NCBI GenBank assembly: GCA_964587165.1
Contig: CAZPKH010000018.1
Span: forward strand, 1-37,706
Length of the DNA: 37,706 nucleotides
Reading direction: 5' to 3'
Source of the DNA: CAZPKH01 sp964587165
GTDB taxonomy: Bacteria; Bacteroidota; Bacteroidia; Bacteroidales; Muribaculaceae
Shown here one piece after another: positions 15,201 through 22,657 of this stretch; position 1 is the stretch's first letter; each line of letters starts with the position of its first letter. Both the position numbers and the translations under genes were made by a program. The notes under the pieces were generated by a model. It was not told the DNA's origin, searched no databases, and saw only the letters and a program-made list of their open reading frames with translations.

Positions 15201-16591
15201 TTGTAGCGCGTACTGGCTATATCGGTCCAATTACCTGTCTTTGAAGTGAATGTGAAATACCCCAGCCCATCGCTGCCGGAGATGGCTACATTCTTGAAGT
15301 TGTACACTGCGCCGGCCTGCTGTGGTGCGGAAGCGAGTGCGTTCGGCACCGACCATGTGCCTGCGGTCGTGCCTATCATGTAGAGTGTGGCGGGGTACGA
15401 AGGGTCGTATTCCGGGTCGGGATCGGGGTCGGGAGGCGTGATCGACTCGCCGGTGATGGTGACGGTAGCTGCTGCCAGATCAACTACGAAGTCATATTTT
15501 CCGGCAGCGATCTTGAATGCATAGTCGTGGTTTGAGTGGAAGATGCTGTAGGTGTGATCGGTGGTCACGGGCATATCTTTAGATGCGGGCTCGTAGCGGT
15601 TGGAGTTTATCTTGTCCCAGGTGCCGATATCGGTCGAGAAAATGAAGAATCCGTAGCCTTGGGCGTTGCTGTCGACTGTTACATCGCGGAAGGTGTATGT
15701 GGCTGAGTCAGCATCACGTGTGGCGGTCGCACCTGCAGTAGTCTCACTCCATGCGGAGGAGTTTACAGTACCGACAATGTACATTTTTGCAGGGTATTCG
15801 TCCGGGTCGATCACCGGAGGCTCATCGGCCTCGCCTGTGATGGAGACTTTGTTGGTTGCGAGATCAACTGTGAAAGTATAGGTGCCGGCAGCGATTTTGA
15901 ACGCATAATCATTGTGGACGGTGGAGAGTGTGTATGTATTGCCGGTTGCGACGAGCTCGTTGGCTTCTTCCGGCTCGTAGCGATGGGAGTTGATGGAGTC
16001 CCAGCTTCCGATTTCGGATGAAAAGACAAAGAAGCCGTATCCGCTTGTGTCACCGTGCACTACCACATCCGTAAAGGTATACTTTGTGGAGCCGGCTGTT
16101 TTGGTAGCAGTTGCTCCGGCTGTTGTGGAACTCCAGTTTGTGGAGTTGATGGTGCCGAGCATATAGAGCATGGCCGGGTAGTCGTCGTCGCCTTCTTCGC
16201 CGCCACCGCCTTGAGGCGTTTCTCCGCGGCCGAGCGAGCCGTCGGTATCGACGGTCGACGTGTTGTTTTTCGTGTTATAAACACCTTTGTCGGTGTAAGT
16301 GAGGTTTCCGCTCTGAGGGCTTCCGTGGTTGCTGAAGATGATGCTTGTGGGCATCGGCTTGCCGGCGGGCAGGTCCCAGCGCCAATAGCCGTTGGCCAGT
16401 TTTGTCATCGAGTCGCCGGGCCATGAACCGTTGGCGCAGCAGTTGGCGGAGTTGGTCCATGCCCAGACACATGGGTTGGCCCAACCGTCGGGGTTCTTGA
16501 AAAGAACGTAGTTTTCGGCAGAGGTTGCCGATAGTCCGGCCACCAATATCACTATAGCGGCCAGCAGTTGCTTGATAAATTTTTTCAACAT
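12239..16591 (-). CDS. GH31 alpha-glucosidase/transglucosidase with N-terminal starch-binding-like modules and type IX tail
   Basis: This 1450-residue exported enzyme acts on alpha-glucans. Residues 1-25 are a signal peptide (MLKKFIKQLLAAIVILVAGL...). Residues 26-~110 resemble a CBM26-type starch-binding module (YVLFKNPDGWANPCVWAW...SWPG). Three homologous modules of ~115-130 residues start near 137, 264 and 398, each beginning YPA-x-(L/M)YM/I-x-GT and containing G(Y)-F-F and RY-(E/N)P blocks, like SusE/SusF repeats. The GH31 part spans about 525-1330, with the nucleophile in WWLDLGEPE (Asp913) and the acid/base in FPWTGD (Asp981). The C-terminal ~55 residues (IALYDIHGRLIDT...) look like a type A type IX signal. 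It could be an alpha-glucosidase or a 4-alpha-glucosyltransferase; the sequence alone does not decide. Start: ATG at 16591, since 18 upstream residues spoil the signal peptide. Confidence 0.88.
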   Translation of the reverse strand: MLKKFIKQLLAAIVILVAGLSATSAENYVLFKNPDGWANPCVWAWTNSANCCANGSWPGDSMTKLANGYWRWDLPAGKPMPTSIIFSNHGSPQSGNLTYTDKGVYNTKNNTSTVDTDGSLGRGETPQGGGGEEGDDDYPAMLYMLGTINSTNWSSTTAGATATKTAGSTKYTFTDVVVHGDTSGYGFFVFSSEIGSWDSINSHRYEPEEANELVATGNTYTLSTVHNDYAFKIAAGTYTFTVDLATNKVSITGEADEPPVIDPDEYPAKMYIVGTVNSSAWSETTAGATATRDADSATYTFRDVTVDSNAQGYGFFIFSTDIGTWDKINSNRYEPASKDMPVTTDHTYSIFHSNHDYAFKIAAGKYDFVVDLAAATVTITGESITPPDPDPDPEYDPSYPATLYMIGTTAGTWSVPNALASAPQQAGAVYNFKNVAISGSDGLGYFTFTSKTGNWTDIASTRYNPKDGDVEASVGEAVPLKKSSDGSFHIADGTYNVTVNLRNMTATITSFVEIDPDEPGDPNGSIGSITSWSEDEATGDVNFTGSAGTLRITPYGTGSVRVLARPRGMATDTRASIAVVGTPSRFDGISESDQDVVMTLGNLSVHVSKANSGVSFVGDDGTVYFSENGGMTNTIGSITGSFYAPGTKAFYGGGYYSEFNQVGKTLVMDNKQTGRWPDGDGSYNHNITIPFVVSHRGFGILFDDVYRGSSIHPGRGSLTYNSSAQNPVAYYYVHGDGTMAGTLENYTELTGRQPMPPYWALGYITSRFSYGSETEAWSYINKIKNNSRLPLDGIVFDLYWEGNKDLSPNEERNAGMGNMTWVSQHFPDPEKMMNDFRAKGVHTICITEPFFSTKCSNYQELINRGYSADNNVSGMEWIRGGALIDATNPAALDWFWSLYHPRTAEGIDSWWLDLGEPEQHDADSHHMGGSVSQVHNEFGNLWVERVARGLREDFPTKRYMVMPRAGTAGMQRFGSFPWTGDIYRSWNGLAVQVPALLSSGMSGVAYMGSDVGGFIHDQNHYVNGNLYTRWCEFSTFAPTFRTHSTDFLLNGEPIIESGYSAAQIAIVRDMLNRRYSYLPYTYTLSYENSTSGAPMARPICYYDADNSSILSVKDQYLWGHDILVAPVLTDGNSRAITFPEEGSRWYDLNNPGMVYEGGTTISGYQATLEVLPHFARAGSIIPRFTADEYTSTSDIDHSKLTLQIFAGTGDHATGQYYDDNHDDISSIENNRYRMLKFDFNDTTELPRLFISSEGEGFEGEPATRDLVFDFPVLDIEASMVSTMQNGVYTEFHKCQSSDEFEGYTAGPSFYVVAPAASGPRRAPGTSTTPSLKVRIPAWDGSVSYFSLHDKTVTDVELTERIEAGVRVFVADATAGRITVGYHFNTDMNSARIALYDIHGRLIDTADVETSAGTHTIDMACGTPGSVYIVRLDADSDIAGTVSDTARAMVH

Positions 16592-16678
16592 TGCAGGTAT
16601 AAGAAATGTAAGTATGTGCCGCCTCGCGGGCGGAAAAGAGAGCAAGCTCCTGGGCTTGCGTCAAGCATAAAGATGCTG

Positions 16679-16686
16679 CAAAGATA
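16679..16686 (-). promoter_or_regulatory. Putative -7 element for the GH31 gene
   Basis: The minus strand reads TATCTTTG, a TAnnTTTG match 87 bases before the ATG at 16591. No TTTG at the -33 spacing is evident. Confidence 0.55.
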
Positions 16687-16720
16687 ATGAAAAAATGCGG
16701 CTTTCATGAGCTTTTGGGGG

Positions 16721-16759
16721 ATAAAATGACGGAGTGCGCCGTAATCGGCACACTCCGTC
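16721..16759 (-). terminator. Intrinsic terminator after cysS
   Basis: On the minus strand, GACGGAGTGTGCCG pairs with CGGCGCACTCCGTC (16759-16728) with one wobble and a 4-base ATTA loop. It is followed by ATTTTAT. It lies 35 bases past the cysS stop. Confidence 0.85.
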
Positions 16760-16793
16760 AGAAAATAGAATGATGGGGATGGGTGTTGTGAGG

Positions 16794-18284
16794 TCAAAGC
16801 GACCACTCTACGCCATCCTTGGTGTCTTTTATCGTAAAGCCGAGGGCAGCCAGGCGGTCGCGTATCAGATCGGACGTGGTCCAGTCTTTCTTGGCCTTGG
16901 CTTCGGCGCGTACCTGCAGCAGAAGGTCGACAGCGCCTTCGAGCGGCTTTGTCGAAGTTTCGTCGGCTCCGGCGGCTGAGGCGGGCACGATGCCGAGCAG
17001 CTCGACCATAAATGTGTCGAAGAGCCGGCGCAGTGCCTCGATGTCGGCAGCGGTGGCACGGGTGTGGCCGTCCTTTATCGAGTTGACTATACGGCAGGCC
17101 TCGAAGAGGTTGGCTATCACTATCGGGGTGTTGAAGTCGTCGTTCATCGCCTCGTAGCAGGCGCGCTCGATGGCCGCTATGTCGAGGCCGGTATCTTCGC
17201 CGTCGGGCGCAGTGGGTGCCAGCGATGCCAGACGGCGGTAGCCGTCGTTGAGGCGCTGGAGCGCGCGCTCGGCACCCTGAAGGGCTTCGTTGCTGAAGTC
17301 GACGGTGCCGCGGTAGTGGGCCTGGAGGATGAACAGACGTATGGTCATGGGCGAGTATGCCTGCTCAAGCAGCGGGTGCGAGCCGGTGAAAAACTCGTCG
17401 AGGGTGATGAAGTTGCCCAGCGACTTGCCCATCTTCTTGCCGTTGATGGTGATCATGTTGTTGTGCATCCAGTAGTGCACCGACTCGTGGCCGTTGTGTG
17501 CCACAGACTGTGCTATCTCGCATTCGTGGTGCGGGAAGAGCAGATCCATGCCGCCGCCGTGTATGTCGAACGGCGAGCCGAGATACTTCTCGCCCATAGT
17601 CGAGCACTCCAGATGCCACCCGGGGAATCCGTCGCTCCAGGGCGAAGGCCAACGCATGATATGCTCGGGTGAGGCTTTCTTCCAGAGGGCGAAGTCGGCG
17701 GGATTGCGCTTCTCGCTCTGGCCGTCGAGGGCGCGGGTTGTGGCGAGGAGCTCGTCGATGTTGCGGCCGGATAGCTTGCCGTAGCCATGATCGGCATTGA
17801 ATTTGGGCACGTCGAAATATACCGACCCTTCGCTGACGTATGCGTAGCCGGCATCAAGTATCTTCTTGATATACTCTATCTGCTCGATGATGTGGCCGGA
17901 GGCGTGAGGCTCTATGCTGGGAGGAAGCACATTGAGCGCTTCCATGGCTTTGTGGTAGCGGTTCAGGTAGTGCTGCACCACTTCCATCGGCTCAAGCTGC
18001 TCGATGCGAGCTTTTTTTGCGATCTTGTCCTCGCCCTCGTCGGCGTCGTGCTCCAGATGGCCCACATCGGTGATGTTGCGCACATAGCGCACCTTATACC
18101 CAAGGTGAGTGAGGTAGCGGAACACGATGTCGAATGTGATGGCGGGGCGGGCGTGTCCCAGATGTCCGTCGCCGTATACCGTCGGGCCGCACACATACAT
18201 GCCTGCGCGGCCGGGGTGTATCGGCTTGAACTCCTCCTTGCAGCGGCTGAGCGAGTTGTATATGCAGAGCGTTGATTCAGCCAT
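16794..18284 (-). CDS. cysS: Cysteine--tRNA ligase
   Basis: This class I aminoacyl-tRNA synthetase charges tRNA-Cys in the cytoplasm. The 496-residue protein has the zinc- and cysteine-binding MYVCGPTVY start region (Cys32) and the HIGH-like HLGH (41-44). It also has the GWHLECSTM segment (zinc ligand Cys), HHECEIAQ and the KMSKS-type KMGKS loop (284-288). The C-terminal helical domain ends in GFTIKDTKDGVEWSL. It is the last gene of the lolD operon, 13 bases after the DUF3467 gene, and is followed by a clear terminator. Confidence 0.97.
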   Translation of the reverse strand: MAESTLCIYNSLSRCKEEFKPIHPGRAGMYVCGPTVYGDGHLGHARPAITFDIVFRYLTHLGYKVRYVRNITDVGHLEHDADEGEDKIAKKARIEQLEPMEVVQHYLNRYHKAMEALNVLPPSIEPHASGHIIEQIEYIKKILDAGYAYVSEGSVYFDVPKFNADHGYGKLSGRNIDELLATTRALDGQSEKRNPADFALWKKASPEHIMRWPSPWSDGFPGWHLECSTMGEKYLGSPFDIHGGGMDLLFPHHECEIAQSVAHNGHESVHYWMHNNMITINGKKMGKSLGNFITLDEFFTGSHPLLEQAYSPMTIRLFILQAHYRGTVDFSNEALQGAERALQRLNDGYRRLASLAPTAPDGEDTGLDIAAIERACYEAMNDDFNTPIVIANLFEACRIVNSIKDGHTRATAADIEALRRLFDTFMVELLGIVPASAAGADETSTKPLEGAVDLLLQVRAEAKAKKDWTTSDLIRDRLAALGFTIKDTKDGVEWSL

Positions 18285-18297
18285 AATGCACGGAGTA

Positions 18298-18627
18298 TCA
18301 GGCGTTGCCGCCCATTATGAAGGGGTTGGGGATATTGCCGGGGTTGGGGGTTCCGCCGTTTTTGGGCTGCTTGCGGGTGATTTCGCCGAAGGTAGCCTCG
18401 TATTTCTTGATGTTGTCGGTGAGCGCGAACATCAGGTTTTTGGCATTCTCGGGGTTCATGATTATGCGGCTCACCACTTTTGCTTTGGGCATGTTGGGTG
18501 CCACGGCGATGAAGTCGAGGTAGAACTCGCCGGCCGAGTGGGCTATTACGGCGAGGTTGGAGTAGTTGCCTGTGGCTACTTCGGGTGTCAGTTCGATCTG
18601 AATCTCGTTTTTAGGTTGTTCTGCCAT
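18298..18627 (-). CDS. DUF3467 family protein
   Basis: This is a 109-residue soluble protein, starting MAEQPKNEIQIELTPEVA, with a conserved DUF3467 core (YSNLAVIAHSAGEFYLDF, then a PENAKNLMFALTDNIKKYE helix). The C-terminal tail is rich in Pro, Asn and Gly (NGGTPNPGNIPNPF). The function is unknown. In several Bacteroidetes the family is encoded next to rpoC, whereas here it sits between a NigD-like lipoprotein and cysS. The frame is open further upstream, but the DUF begins at this ATG and the upstream part overlaps the NigD-like gene. Confidence 0.85.
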   Translation of the reverse strand: MAEQPKNEIQIELTPEVATGNYSNLAVIAHSAGEFYLDFIAVAPNMPKAKVVSRIIMNPENAKNLMFALTDNIKKYEATFGEITRKQPKNGGTPNPGNIPNPFIMGGNA

Positions 18628-18659
18628 GATGGTATAGTTTTTATGATTATGATTTATGT

Positions 18660-19376
18660 TTAAATGTCGGTCGGTGTCGCCGGAGTGTCGGCGGCGGTTT
18701 GTTTGAGGAGAGTGAATGTCGAGAGGTCGGGGAGGTTGGTGTTCGGCACATGCACTACCACACCCTTGATATTCTCCCGCGCCCAGAGGACGCCGATGTC
18801 GAACGATGCGTAGTAGTTTCGCTCGAAGGAGTTTACGGCGCTCTCGGTGCGGTGATACAGGTACAGCTCGGGCATGTCGCTGTCGGCCGTCGACTGATCG
18901 AGCAGCAGCATGAAGTGGCGGGGGCGCGTGTCGTAAGGGAGCGCGCAGTATACGTTTATCCACTTGCCTGTGCGCCACAGCGAGTATAGGTAAATGCCGT
19001 CGGAGTCGCGCAAGTCGATCCCGCTGTCGGCATCCGGAGCGCGAAGCACATCCTGATTGATGGGCGCGATGCGCTCTATGGTGATACCCGTCGAGGAGTA
19101 TGCGCATCCGTTGAGAGGCACATATTCCAGATATACTCGTGAGCCCGGCTCTATACCGTCGGCTACTATGGGATCGGAGGCGGTGAGCGTGTAGACCGGC
19201 GAGTCGTCGACTTGCTGAAGGGCGAATGTGGCGCCGGGGTTGTTGCCGGCGAATGTCACAATGTCGGCTGCCGCACCGAGTATCTGCTCGGGGCCATCAG
19301 TGTCGCGGCAGCCGGTACCTACGGCAGCCAGAATGACGGATACGAGATATAAAACGGCGCGCAGCTTCATTATCAT
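18660..19376 (-). CDS. NigD-like lipoprotein
   Basis: This 238-residue lipoprotein has a signal peptide ending in the lipobox VGTGC (Cys23). The mature part starts with a small beta domain (GSRVYLEYVPLNG), followed by a second beta-rich domain (LWRTGKWINVYCAL...YLYHRTES...YYASFDIGVLW). This is the layout of the NigD family, named from a nigrescin bacteriocin locus in Prevotella. Its real role in most Bacteroidales is unclear. The ATG overlaps the lolD stop (ATGA), so translation is probably coupled to lolD. The alternative ATG at 19370 is equally compatible with the signal peptide. Confidence 0.65.
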   Translation of the reverse strand: MIMKLRAVLYLVSVILAAVGTGCRDTDGPEQILGAAADIVTFAGNNPGATFALQQVDDSPVYTLTASDPIVADGIEPGSRVYLEYVPLNGCAYSSTGITIERIAPINQDVLRAPDADSGIDLRDSDGIYLYSLWRTGKWINVYCALPYDTRPRHFMLLLDQSTADSDMPELYLYHRTESAVNSFERNYYASFDIGVLWARENIKGVVVHVPNTNLPDLSTFTLLKQTAADTPATPTDI

Positions 19377-20026
19377 AGGATTATCTCGCCGTCGGCCATG
19401 CGTATGATGCGGTCGGCATCGGCGGCGAGCGATTCGTTGTGGGTCACTATCACGAAGGTCTGGCCCAGACGGTCGCGCAGCTCGAAGAACAGACGGTGCA
19501 GCTCGCGGCTGTTGTGCGAGTCAAGGCTGCCCGAGGGCTCGTCGGCGAGCACTACGGCGGGGCGGTTGATCAGCGCCCGGGCCACAGCCACACGCTGGCG
19601 CTCGCCGCCGGAGAGTGCGGCGGGTCGATGCTTGAGCCGCTCGCCGAGCCCCATGTCGCATGCCAGGCGCCGGGCTTCGGCCAGCGCTTCGGCTCGAGGC
19701 GTGCCGGCTATAAGTGCCGGCATGGCGATATTCTCAACCACGTCAAATTCGGGCAGCAACTGGTGGAACTGAAACACGAATCCGATGTTGCGGTTGCGGA
19801 ATCGGGCCATCCGGGCTGCGCCCAGACGTGTCACATCCTCACCGTCGTAGCTTACCGTGCCCGAGTCGGGCCGCTCAAGCGTCCCCATGATCTGCAGCAG
19901 GGTGGTCTTGCCCGCACCGCTTGGCCCGACGATAGCCACGATCTCGCCGCGCTCTATATCGAGAGAGACGCCTTTGAGCACCGTGAGTGTGTCGTACCGT
20001 TTGGTTATGTCGCGAAGCTGAATCAT
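19373..20026 (-). CDS. lolD: LolD-like lipoprotein-release ABC transporter ATPase
   Basis: This 217-residue ABC ATPase belongs to the LolD/MacB/FtsE group. LolD powers release of outer-membrane lipoproteins from the inner membrane with LolC/E permeases. Visible are Walker A GPSGAGKT (34-41), the Q-loop FVFQFHQLLPEF, the signature LSGGERQR, Walker B VVLADEPSGSLD and the switch histidine in VTHNES. No permease gene is next to it, so its partner must be encoded elsewhere and the LolD assignment rests on sequence type. The promoter ends 7 bases before the ATG, which implies a leaderless or near-leaderless mRNA. First gene of lolD-NigD-like-DUF3467-cysS. Confidence 0.85.
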   Translation of the reverse strand: MIQLRDITKRYDTLTVLKGVSLDIERGEIVAIVGPSGAGKTTLLQIMGTLERPDSGTVSYDGEDVTRLGAARMARFRNRNIGFVFQFHQLLPEFDVVENIAMPALIAGTPRAEALAEARRLACDMGLGERLKHRPAALSGGERQRVAVARALINRPAVVLADEPSGSLDSHNSRELHRLFFELRDRLGQTFVIVTHNESLAADADRIIRMADGEIIL

Positions 20027-20033
20027 TTGAGTG

Positions 20034-20065
20034 CAAAATTAGCAAAAATACCGTCAAGGCACAAA
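20034..20065 (-). promoter_or_regulatory. Promoter of the lolD-cysS operon
   Basis: On the minus strand, TTTG (20065-20062), 20 bases, then TAATTTTG (20041-20034). The predicted start falls on or next to the lolD ATG at 20026. A second TATTTTTG at 20050-20043 lacks a correctly spaced -33 box. Confidence 0.75.
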
Positions 20066-20084
20066 AAATATCCGCATCATTGAT

Positions 20085-20092
20085 TACCTTTG
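20085..20092 (+). promoter_or_regulatory. Putative -7 element of the nitroreductase-like gene
   Basis: TACCTTTG matches TAnnTTTG, 17 bases before the ATG at 20110. No TTTG is visible at -33. The element is back to back with the lolD promoter. Confidence 0.55.
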
Positions 20093-20109
20093 TGCAAAAA
20101 CCTACATTT

Positions 20110-20715
20110 ATGGAACAGAAATTTGAAATGCTGCGGCAACTGCTGCGCGACGACCGCTCGGTGCGGGTGTTCGACGAGTCAAAACGTATCGACGGGGCCA
20201 CTTTGGAGCGGCTTGTCGCCCTCACACGCTTCTGTGCATCAGGGCGTAACGCTCAGCCTCTGGCTTACCGCACCGTCTCCGACAGTGCCGAGTGTGCCGC
20301 AATGTTCCCGTATCTTAAATGGGCCGGTTATTACACAGACTGGTCGGGACCCGCCGAAGGGCAGCGCCCGGCGGCGTATCTGGTGCAGTGCGTCAATACG
20401 GCTATCGCTCCCGGTGGCAACATCCTGGCCGACGACGGCATTCAGATTCAGGCTATCACCCTCGGTGCCACGGCTTTGGGGCTGAGTACATGTGTCATTA
20501 AATCGTTTGCCGTGGCCGAAGTGGCGCGTGTGCTGTCGATACCGGCCGATATGAAGCCTGTATATGTTGTGGCTCTCGGAGTCGCAGCCGAGCAGGTACG
20601 ACTGGCCGAGATAGGTGCCGACGGCGATTTCCGCTACTTCCACGACCCTGCCGACGGCGTGCACACCGTGCCCAAGCGCCCCCTGTCGCAGCTCCTCATC
20701 CCCAAATCCCGCTGA
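20110..20715 (+). CDS. Nitroreductase family protein
   Basis: This 201-residue protein is of the FMN-dependent nitroreductase type. It starts with a helix followed by RSVRVFDESKRIDGATLERLV, the usual N-terminal R-S-(V/I)-R-x-F/Y motif for flavin phosphate binding. It continues with FCASGRNAQPLAYRTV (the S-x-x-N-x-Q-P motif) and has a GIQIQAITLGATALGLSTCVI helix, which in the family packs on the flavin. Substrate unknown; such enzymes reduce nitro groups, quinones or flavins with NAD(P)H. No signal peptide, so cytoplasmic. The chosen ATG fits the promoter; the longer frame from 19987 runs through it. Confidence 0.9.
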   Translation: MEQKFEMLRQLLRDDRSVRVFDESKRIDGATLERLVALTRFCASGRNAQPLAYRTVSDSAECAAMFPYLKWAGYYTDWSGPAEGQRPAAYLVQCVNTAIAPGGNILADDGIQIQAITLGATALGLSTCVIKSFAVAEVARVLSIPADMKPVYVVALGVAAEQVRLAEIGADGDFRYFHDPADGVHTVPKRPLSQLLIPKSR

Positions 20716-20742
20716 ATCCCGCGTCGGGCCACGGTGCAGGGA

Positions 20743-20773
20743 TTGGGGGAATGGCGGAAATTTCGTAACTTTG
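20743..20773 (+). promoter_or_regulatory. Promoter of the MsbA-type ABC transporter gene
   Basis: TTGG (20743-20746, one mismatch), 19 bases, then TAACTTTG (20766-20773). The leader to the ATG at 20803 would be about 24 bases. Confidence 0.75.
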
Positions 20774-20802
20774 CGGTCTGATATCTGCTATTGACTATTC
20801 AC

Positions 20803-22635
20803 ATGAAAGATCTGTACGACTTGCTGAGGCGATTTGTGCCGCCCTACAAGCATTATCTGATACTCAATATACTGTTCAATGTGCTGACGGCGTTCCTTAC
20901 GCTGTTTTCGTTTGCATTGATCATCCCGATACTTCAGATGCTTTTTGGGGTGACGGAGGCCAACTATTCGTATATGAGCCTCGACGACGGTTCGCTGAAG
21001 GATGTAGCAGTCAACGATTTCTACTACTATGTGCAGCAGTCGATCGCCGATATGGGCCCATCGGCCACTCTCGCCCTGCTTGCGGCCGTTCTGGTGGTGA
21101 TGACCGGACTGAAGACAGGCACGGCTTACCTCAGCGCCTATTTCATCATTCCGATGCGCACCGGCATAGTGCGCGATATACGCAACTATGTGTACGACAA
21201 GATCGTAACTCTCCCCATCGGGTTCTTTACAAACGAGCGTAAGGGCGACGTGATGGCCCGCATGAGCGGCGACGTGGCCGAGATTGAAGCGTCGATCATG
21301 TCGTCGCTCGACATGGTGTTCAAAAACCCGATCATGATCCTGGTGTGCCTTACCATGATGGTGTCGATATCGTGGCAGCTCACTCTCTTTGTGCTGATAC
21401 TGCTGCCTTTGGCCGGCCTGGCGATGGGTAAGGTGGGCAAGCGGTTGAAGCGCCAGTCGCTCGATGTGCAGAACCAATGGGGCGTGCTGATGAGCACCAT
21501 CGAGGAGACTCTCGGAGGGCTCCGCATTGTCAAGGCTTTCAACGCCGAGGGGAAGATGACGCGCCGCTTTCATCAGGAGAACGCTCTGTTTACCAACTAT
21601 CTGAACTCGCTCTTCCGCCGACAGTCGCTCGCCCACCCGATGAGCGAGTTTCTCGGCACGATCACCATCGCTATAGTCCTGTGGTTCGGCGGTCAGCTGA
21701 TACTGATGGGCAGCTCGAGCATCACGGCAGCGTCGTTCATATACTACATGGTGATATTCTACTCGATCATCAATCCCGCCAAGGATCTCTCGAAAGCGGG
21801 CTACTCGATTCAGAAAGGCCTCGCGTCGATGATACGTATCGACAAGATACTCAACTCCAAGAACCCTATCACGGACCCCGCACGACCGGTTGATCTGTCG
21901 AAATTCGACGGACATATCCGGTATGAGAACGTGACATTCGCCTATAAAGAGGGTGCCCCCGTGGTGCAGGATGTGAATTTCGAGATTCTGCCGGGGCAGA
22001 CTGTAGCGCTCGTGGGGCAGAGCGGTTCGGGCAAATCTACTCTTGCCGACCTGTTGCCGCGATTCTATGATGTGGACGGCGGCTCGATCACACTCGACGG
22101 TGTCGACATCCGCGATATGCGTGTGCACGATCTGCGCGCGCTGATGGGGAATGTGAATCAGGAGGCTATACTCTTCAACGATACGATATACAACAATATA
22201 ACATTCGGAGTGAAGCACGCCACCCCCGAGCAGGTAGAGGCAGCCGCACGTATAGCCAATGCGCACGACTTTATCACCGCCACCGAGGAGGGGTATCAGA
22301 CCGTGATAGGCGACCGCGGCTGCCGACTCTCAGGCGGCCAGCGCCAGCGCCTTTCGATAGCGCGCGCCATACTCAAGAATCCGCCTATCCTTATACTCGA
22401 CGAGGCTACCTCAGCGCTCGACTCCGAGTCGGAGAAGCTCGTTCAGGAGGCTCTCGACCGATTGATGGCCGACCGCACTACCTTGGTGATAGCCCACCGG
22501 CTCTCTACCATACGCAACGCCTCGCGCATCTGTGTGGTGCACGAGGGGCGGATTGTGGAATCGGGCACCCACGACGAGCTGATAGCTCTCGGCGGCTACT
22601 ACACACGCCTTGTCGAGATGCAGTCGATGCAGTGA
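20803..22635 (+). CDS. MsbA-type ABC exporter (fused permease and ATPase)
   Basis: This 610-residue half-transporter has a six-helix ABC exporter domain (residues ~15-335) and a nucleotide-binding domain. Visible motifs are Walker A GQSGSGKS (405-412), the Q-loop VNQEAILF, the signature LSGGQ (509-513), Walker B ILILDEATSALD and the H-loop IAHRLSTI. The closest known role is flipping lipid A-core (MsbA) or another lipid or peptide across the inner membrane as a homodimer. I cannot choose the substrate from sequence. The frame extends to a TTG at 20791, but the ATG at 20803 sits well behind the promoter. Its stop is 22 bases from the convergent upp stop, with no hairpin between them. Confidence 0.88.
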   Translation: MKDLYDLLRRFVPPYKHYLILNILFNVLTAFLTLFSFALIIPILQMLFGVTEANYSYMSLDDGSLKDVAVNDFYYYVQQSIADMGPSATLALLAAVLVVMTGLKTGTAYLSAYFIIPMRTGIVRDIRNYVYDKIVTLPIGFFTNERKGDVMARMSGDVAEIEASIMSSLDMVFKNPIMILVCLTMMVSISWQLTLFVLILLPLAGLAMGKVGKRLKRQSLDVQNQWGVLMSTIEETLGGLRIVKAFNAEGKMTRRFHQENALFTNYLNSLFRRQSLAHPMSEFLGTITIAIVLWFGGQLILMGSSSITAASFIYYMVIFYSIINPAKDLSKAGYSIQKGLASMIRIDKILNSKNPITDPARPVDLSKFDGHIRYENVTFAYKEGAPVVQDVNFEILPGQTVALVGQSGSGKSTLADLLPRFYDVDGGSITLDGVDIRDMRVHDLRALMGNVNQEAILFNDTIYNNITFGVKHATPEQVEAAARIANAHDFITATEEGYQTVIGDRGCRLSGGQRQRLSIARAILKNPPILILDEATSALDSESEKLVQEALDRLMADRTTLVIAHRLSTIRNASRICVVHEGRIVESGTHDELIALGGYYTRLVEMQSMQ

Positions 22636-22657
22636 TAAGTTGTTACGAGGTAGCGTT

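Noticed and set aside
20715..20744. AATCCC/GGGATT inverted repeat after the nitroreductase gene
   Set aside because: The stem is six base pairs with an 18-base loop and no T-run; not convincing as a terminator.
22636..22657. Terminator between the convergent ABC exporter and upp genes
   Set aside because: The 22-base gap contains no hairpin with a U-tract; termination must occur inside the opposing genes or depend on Rho.
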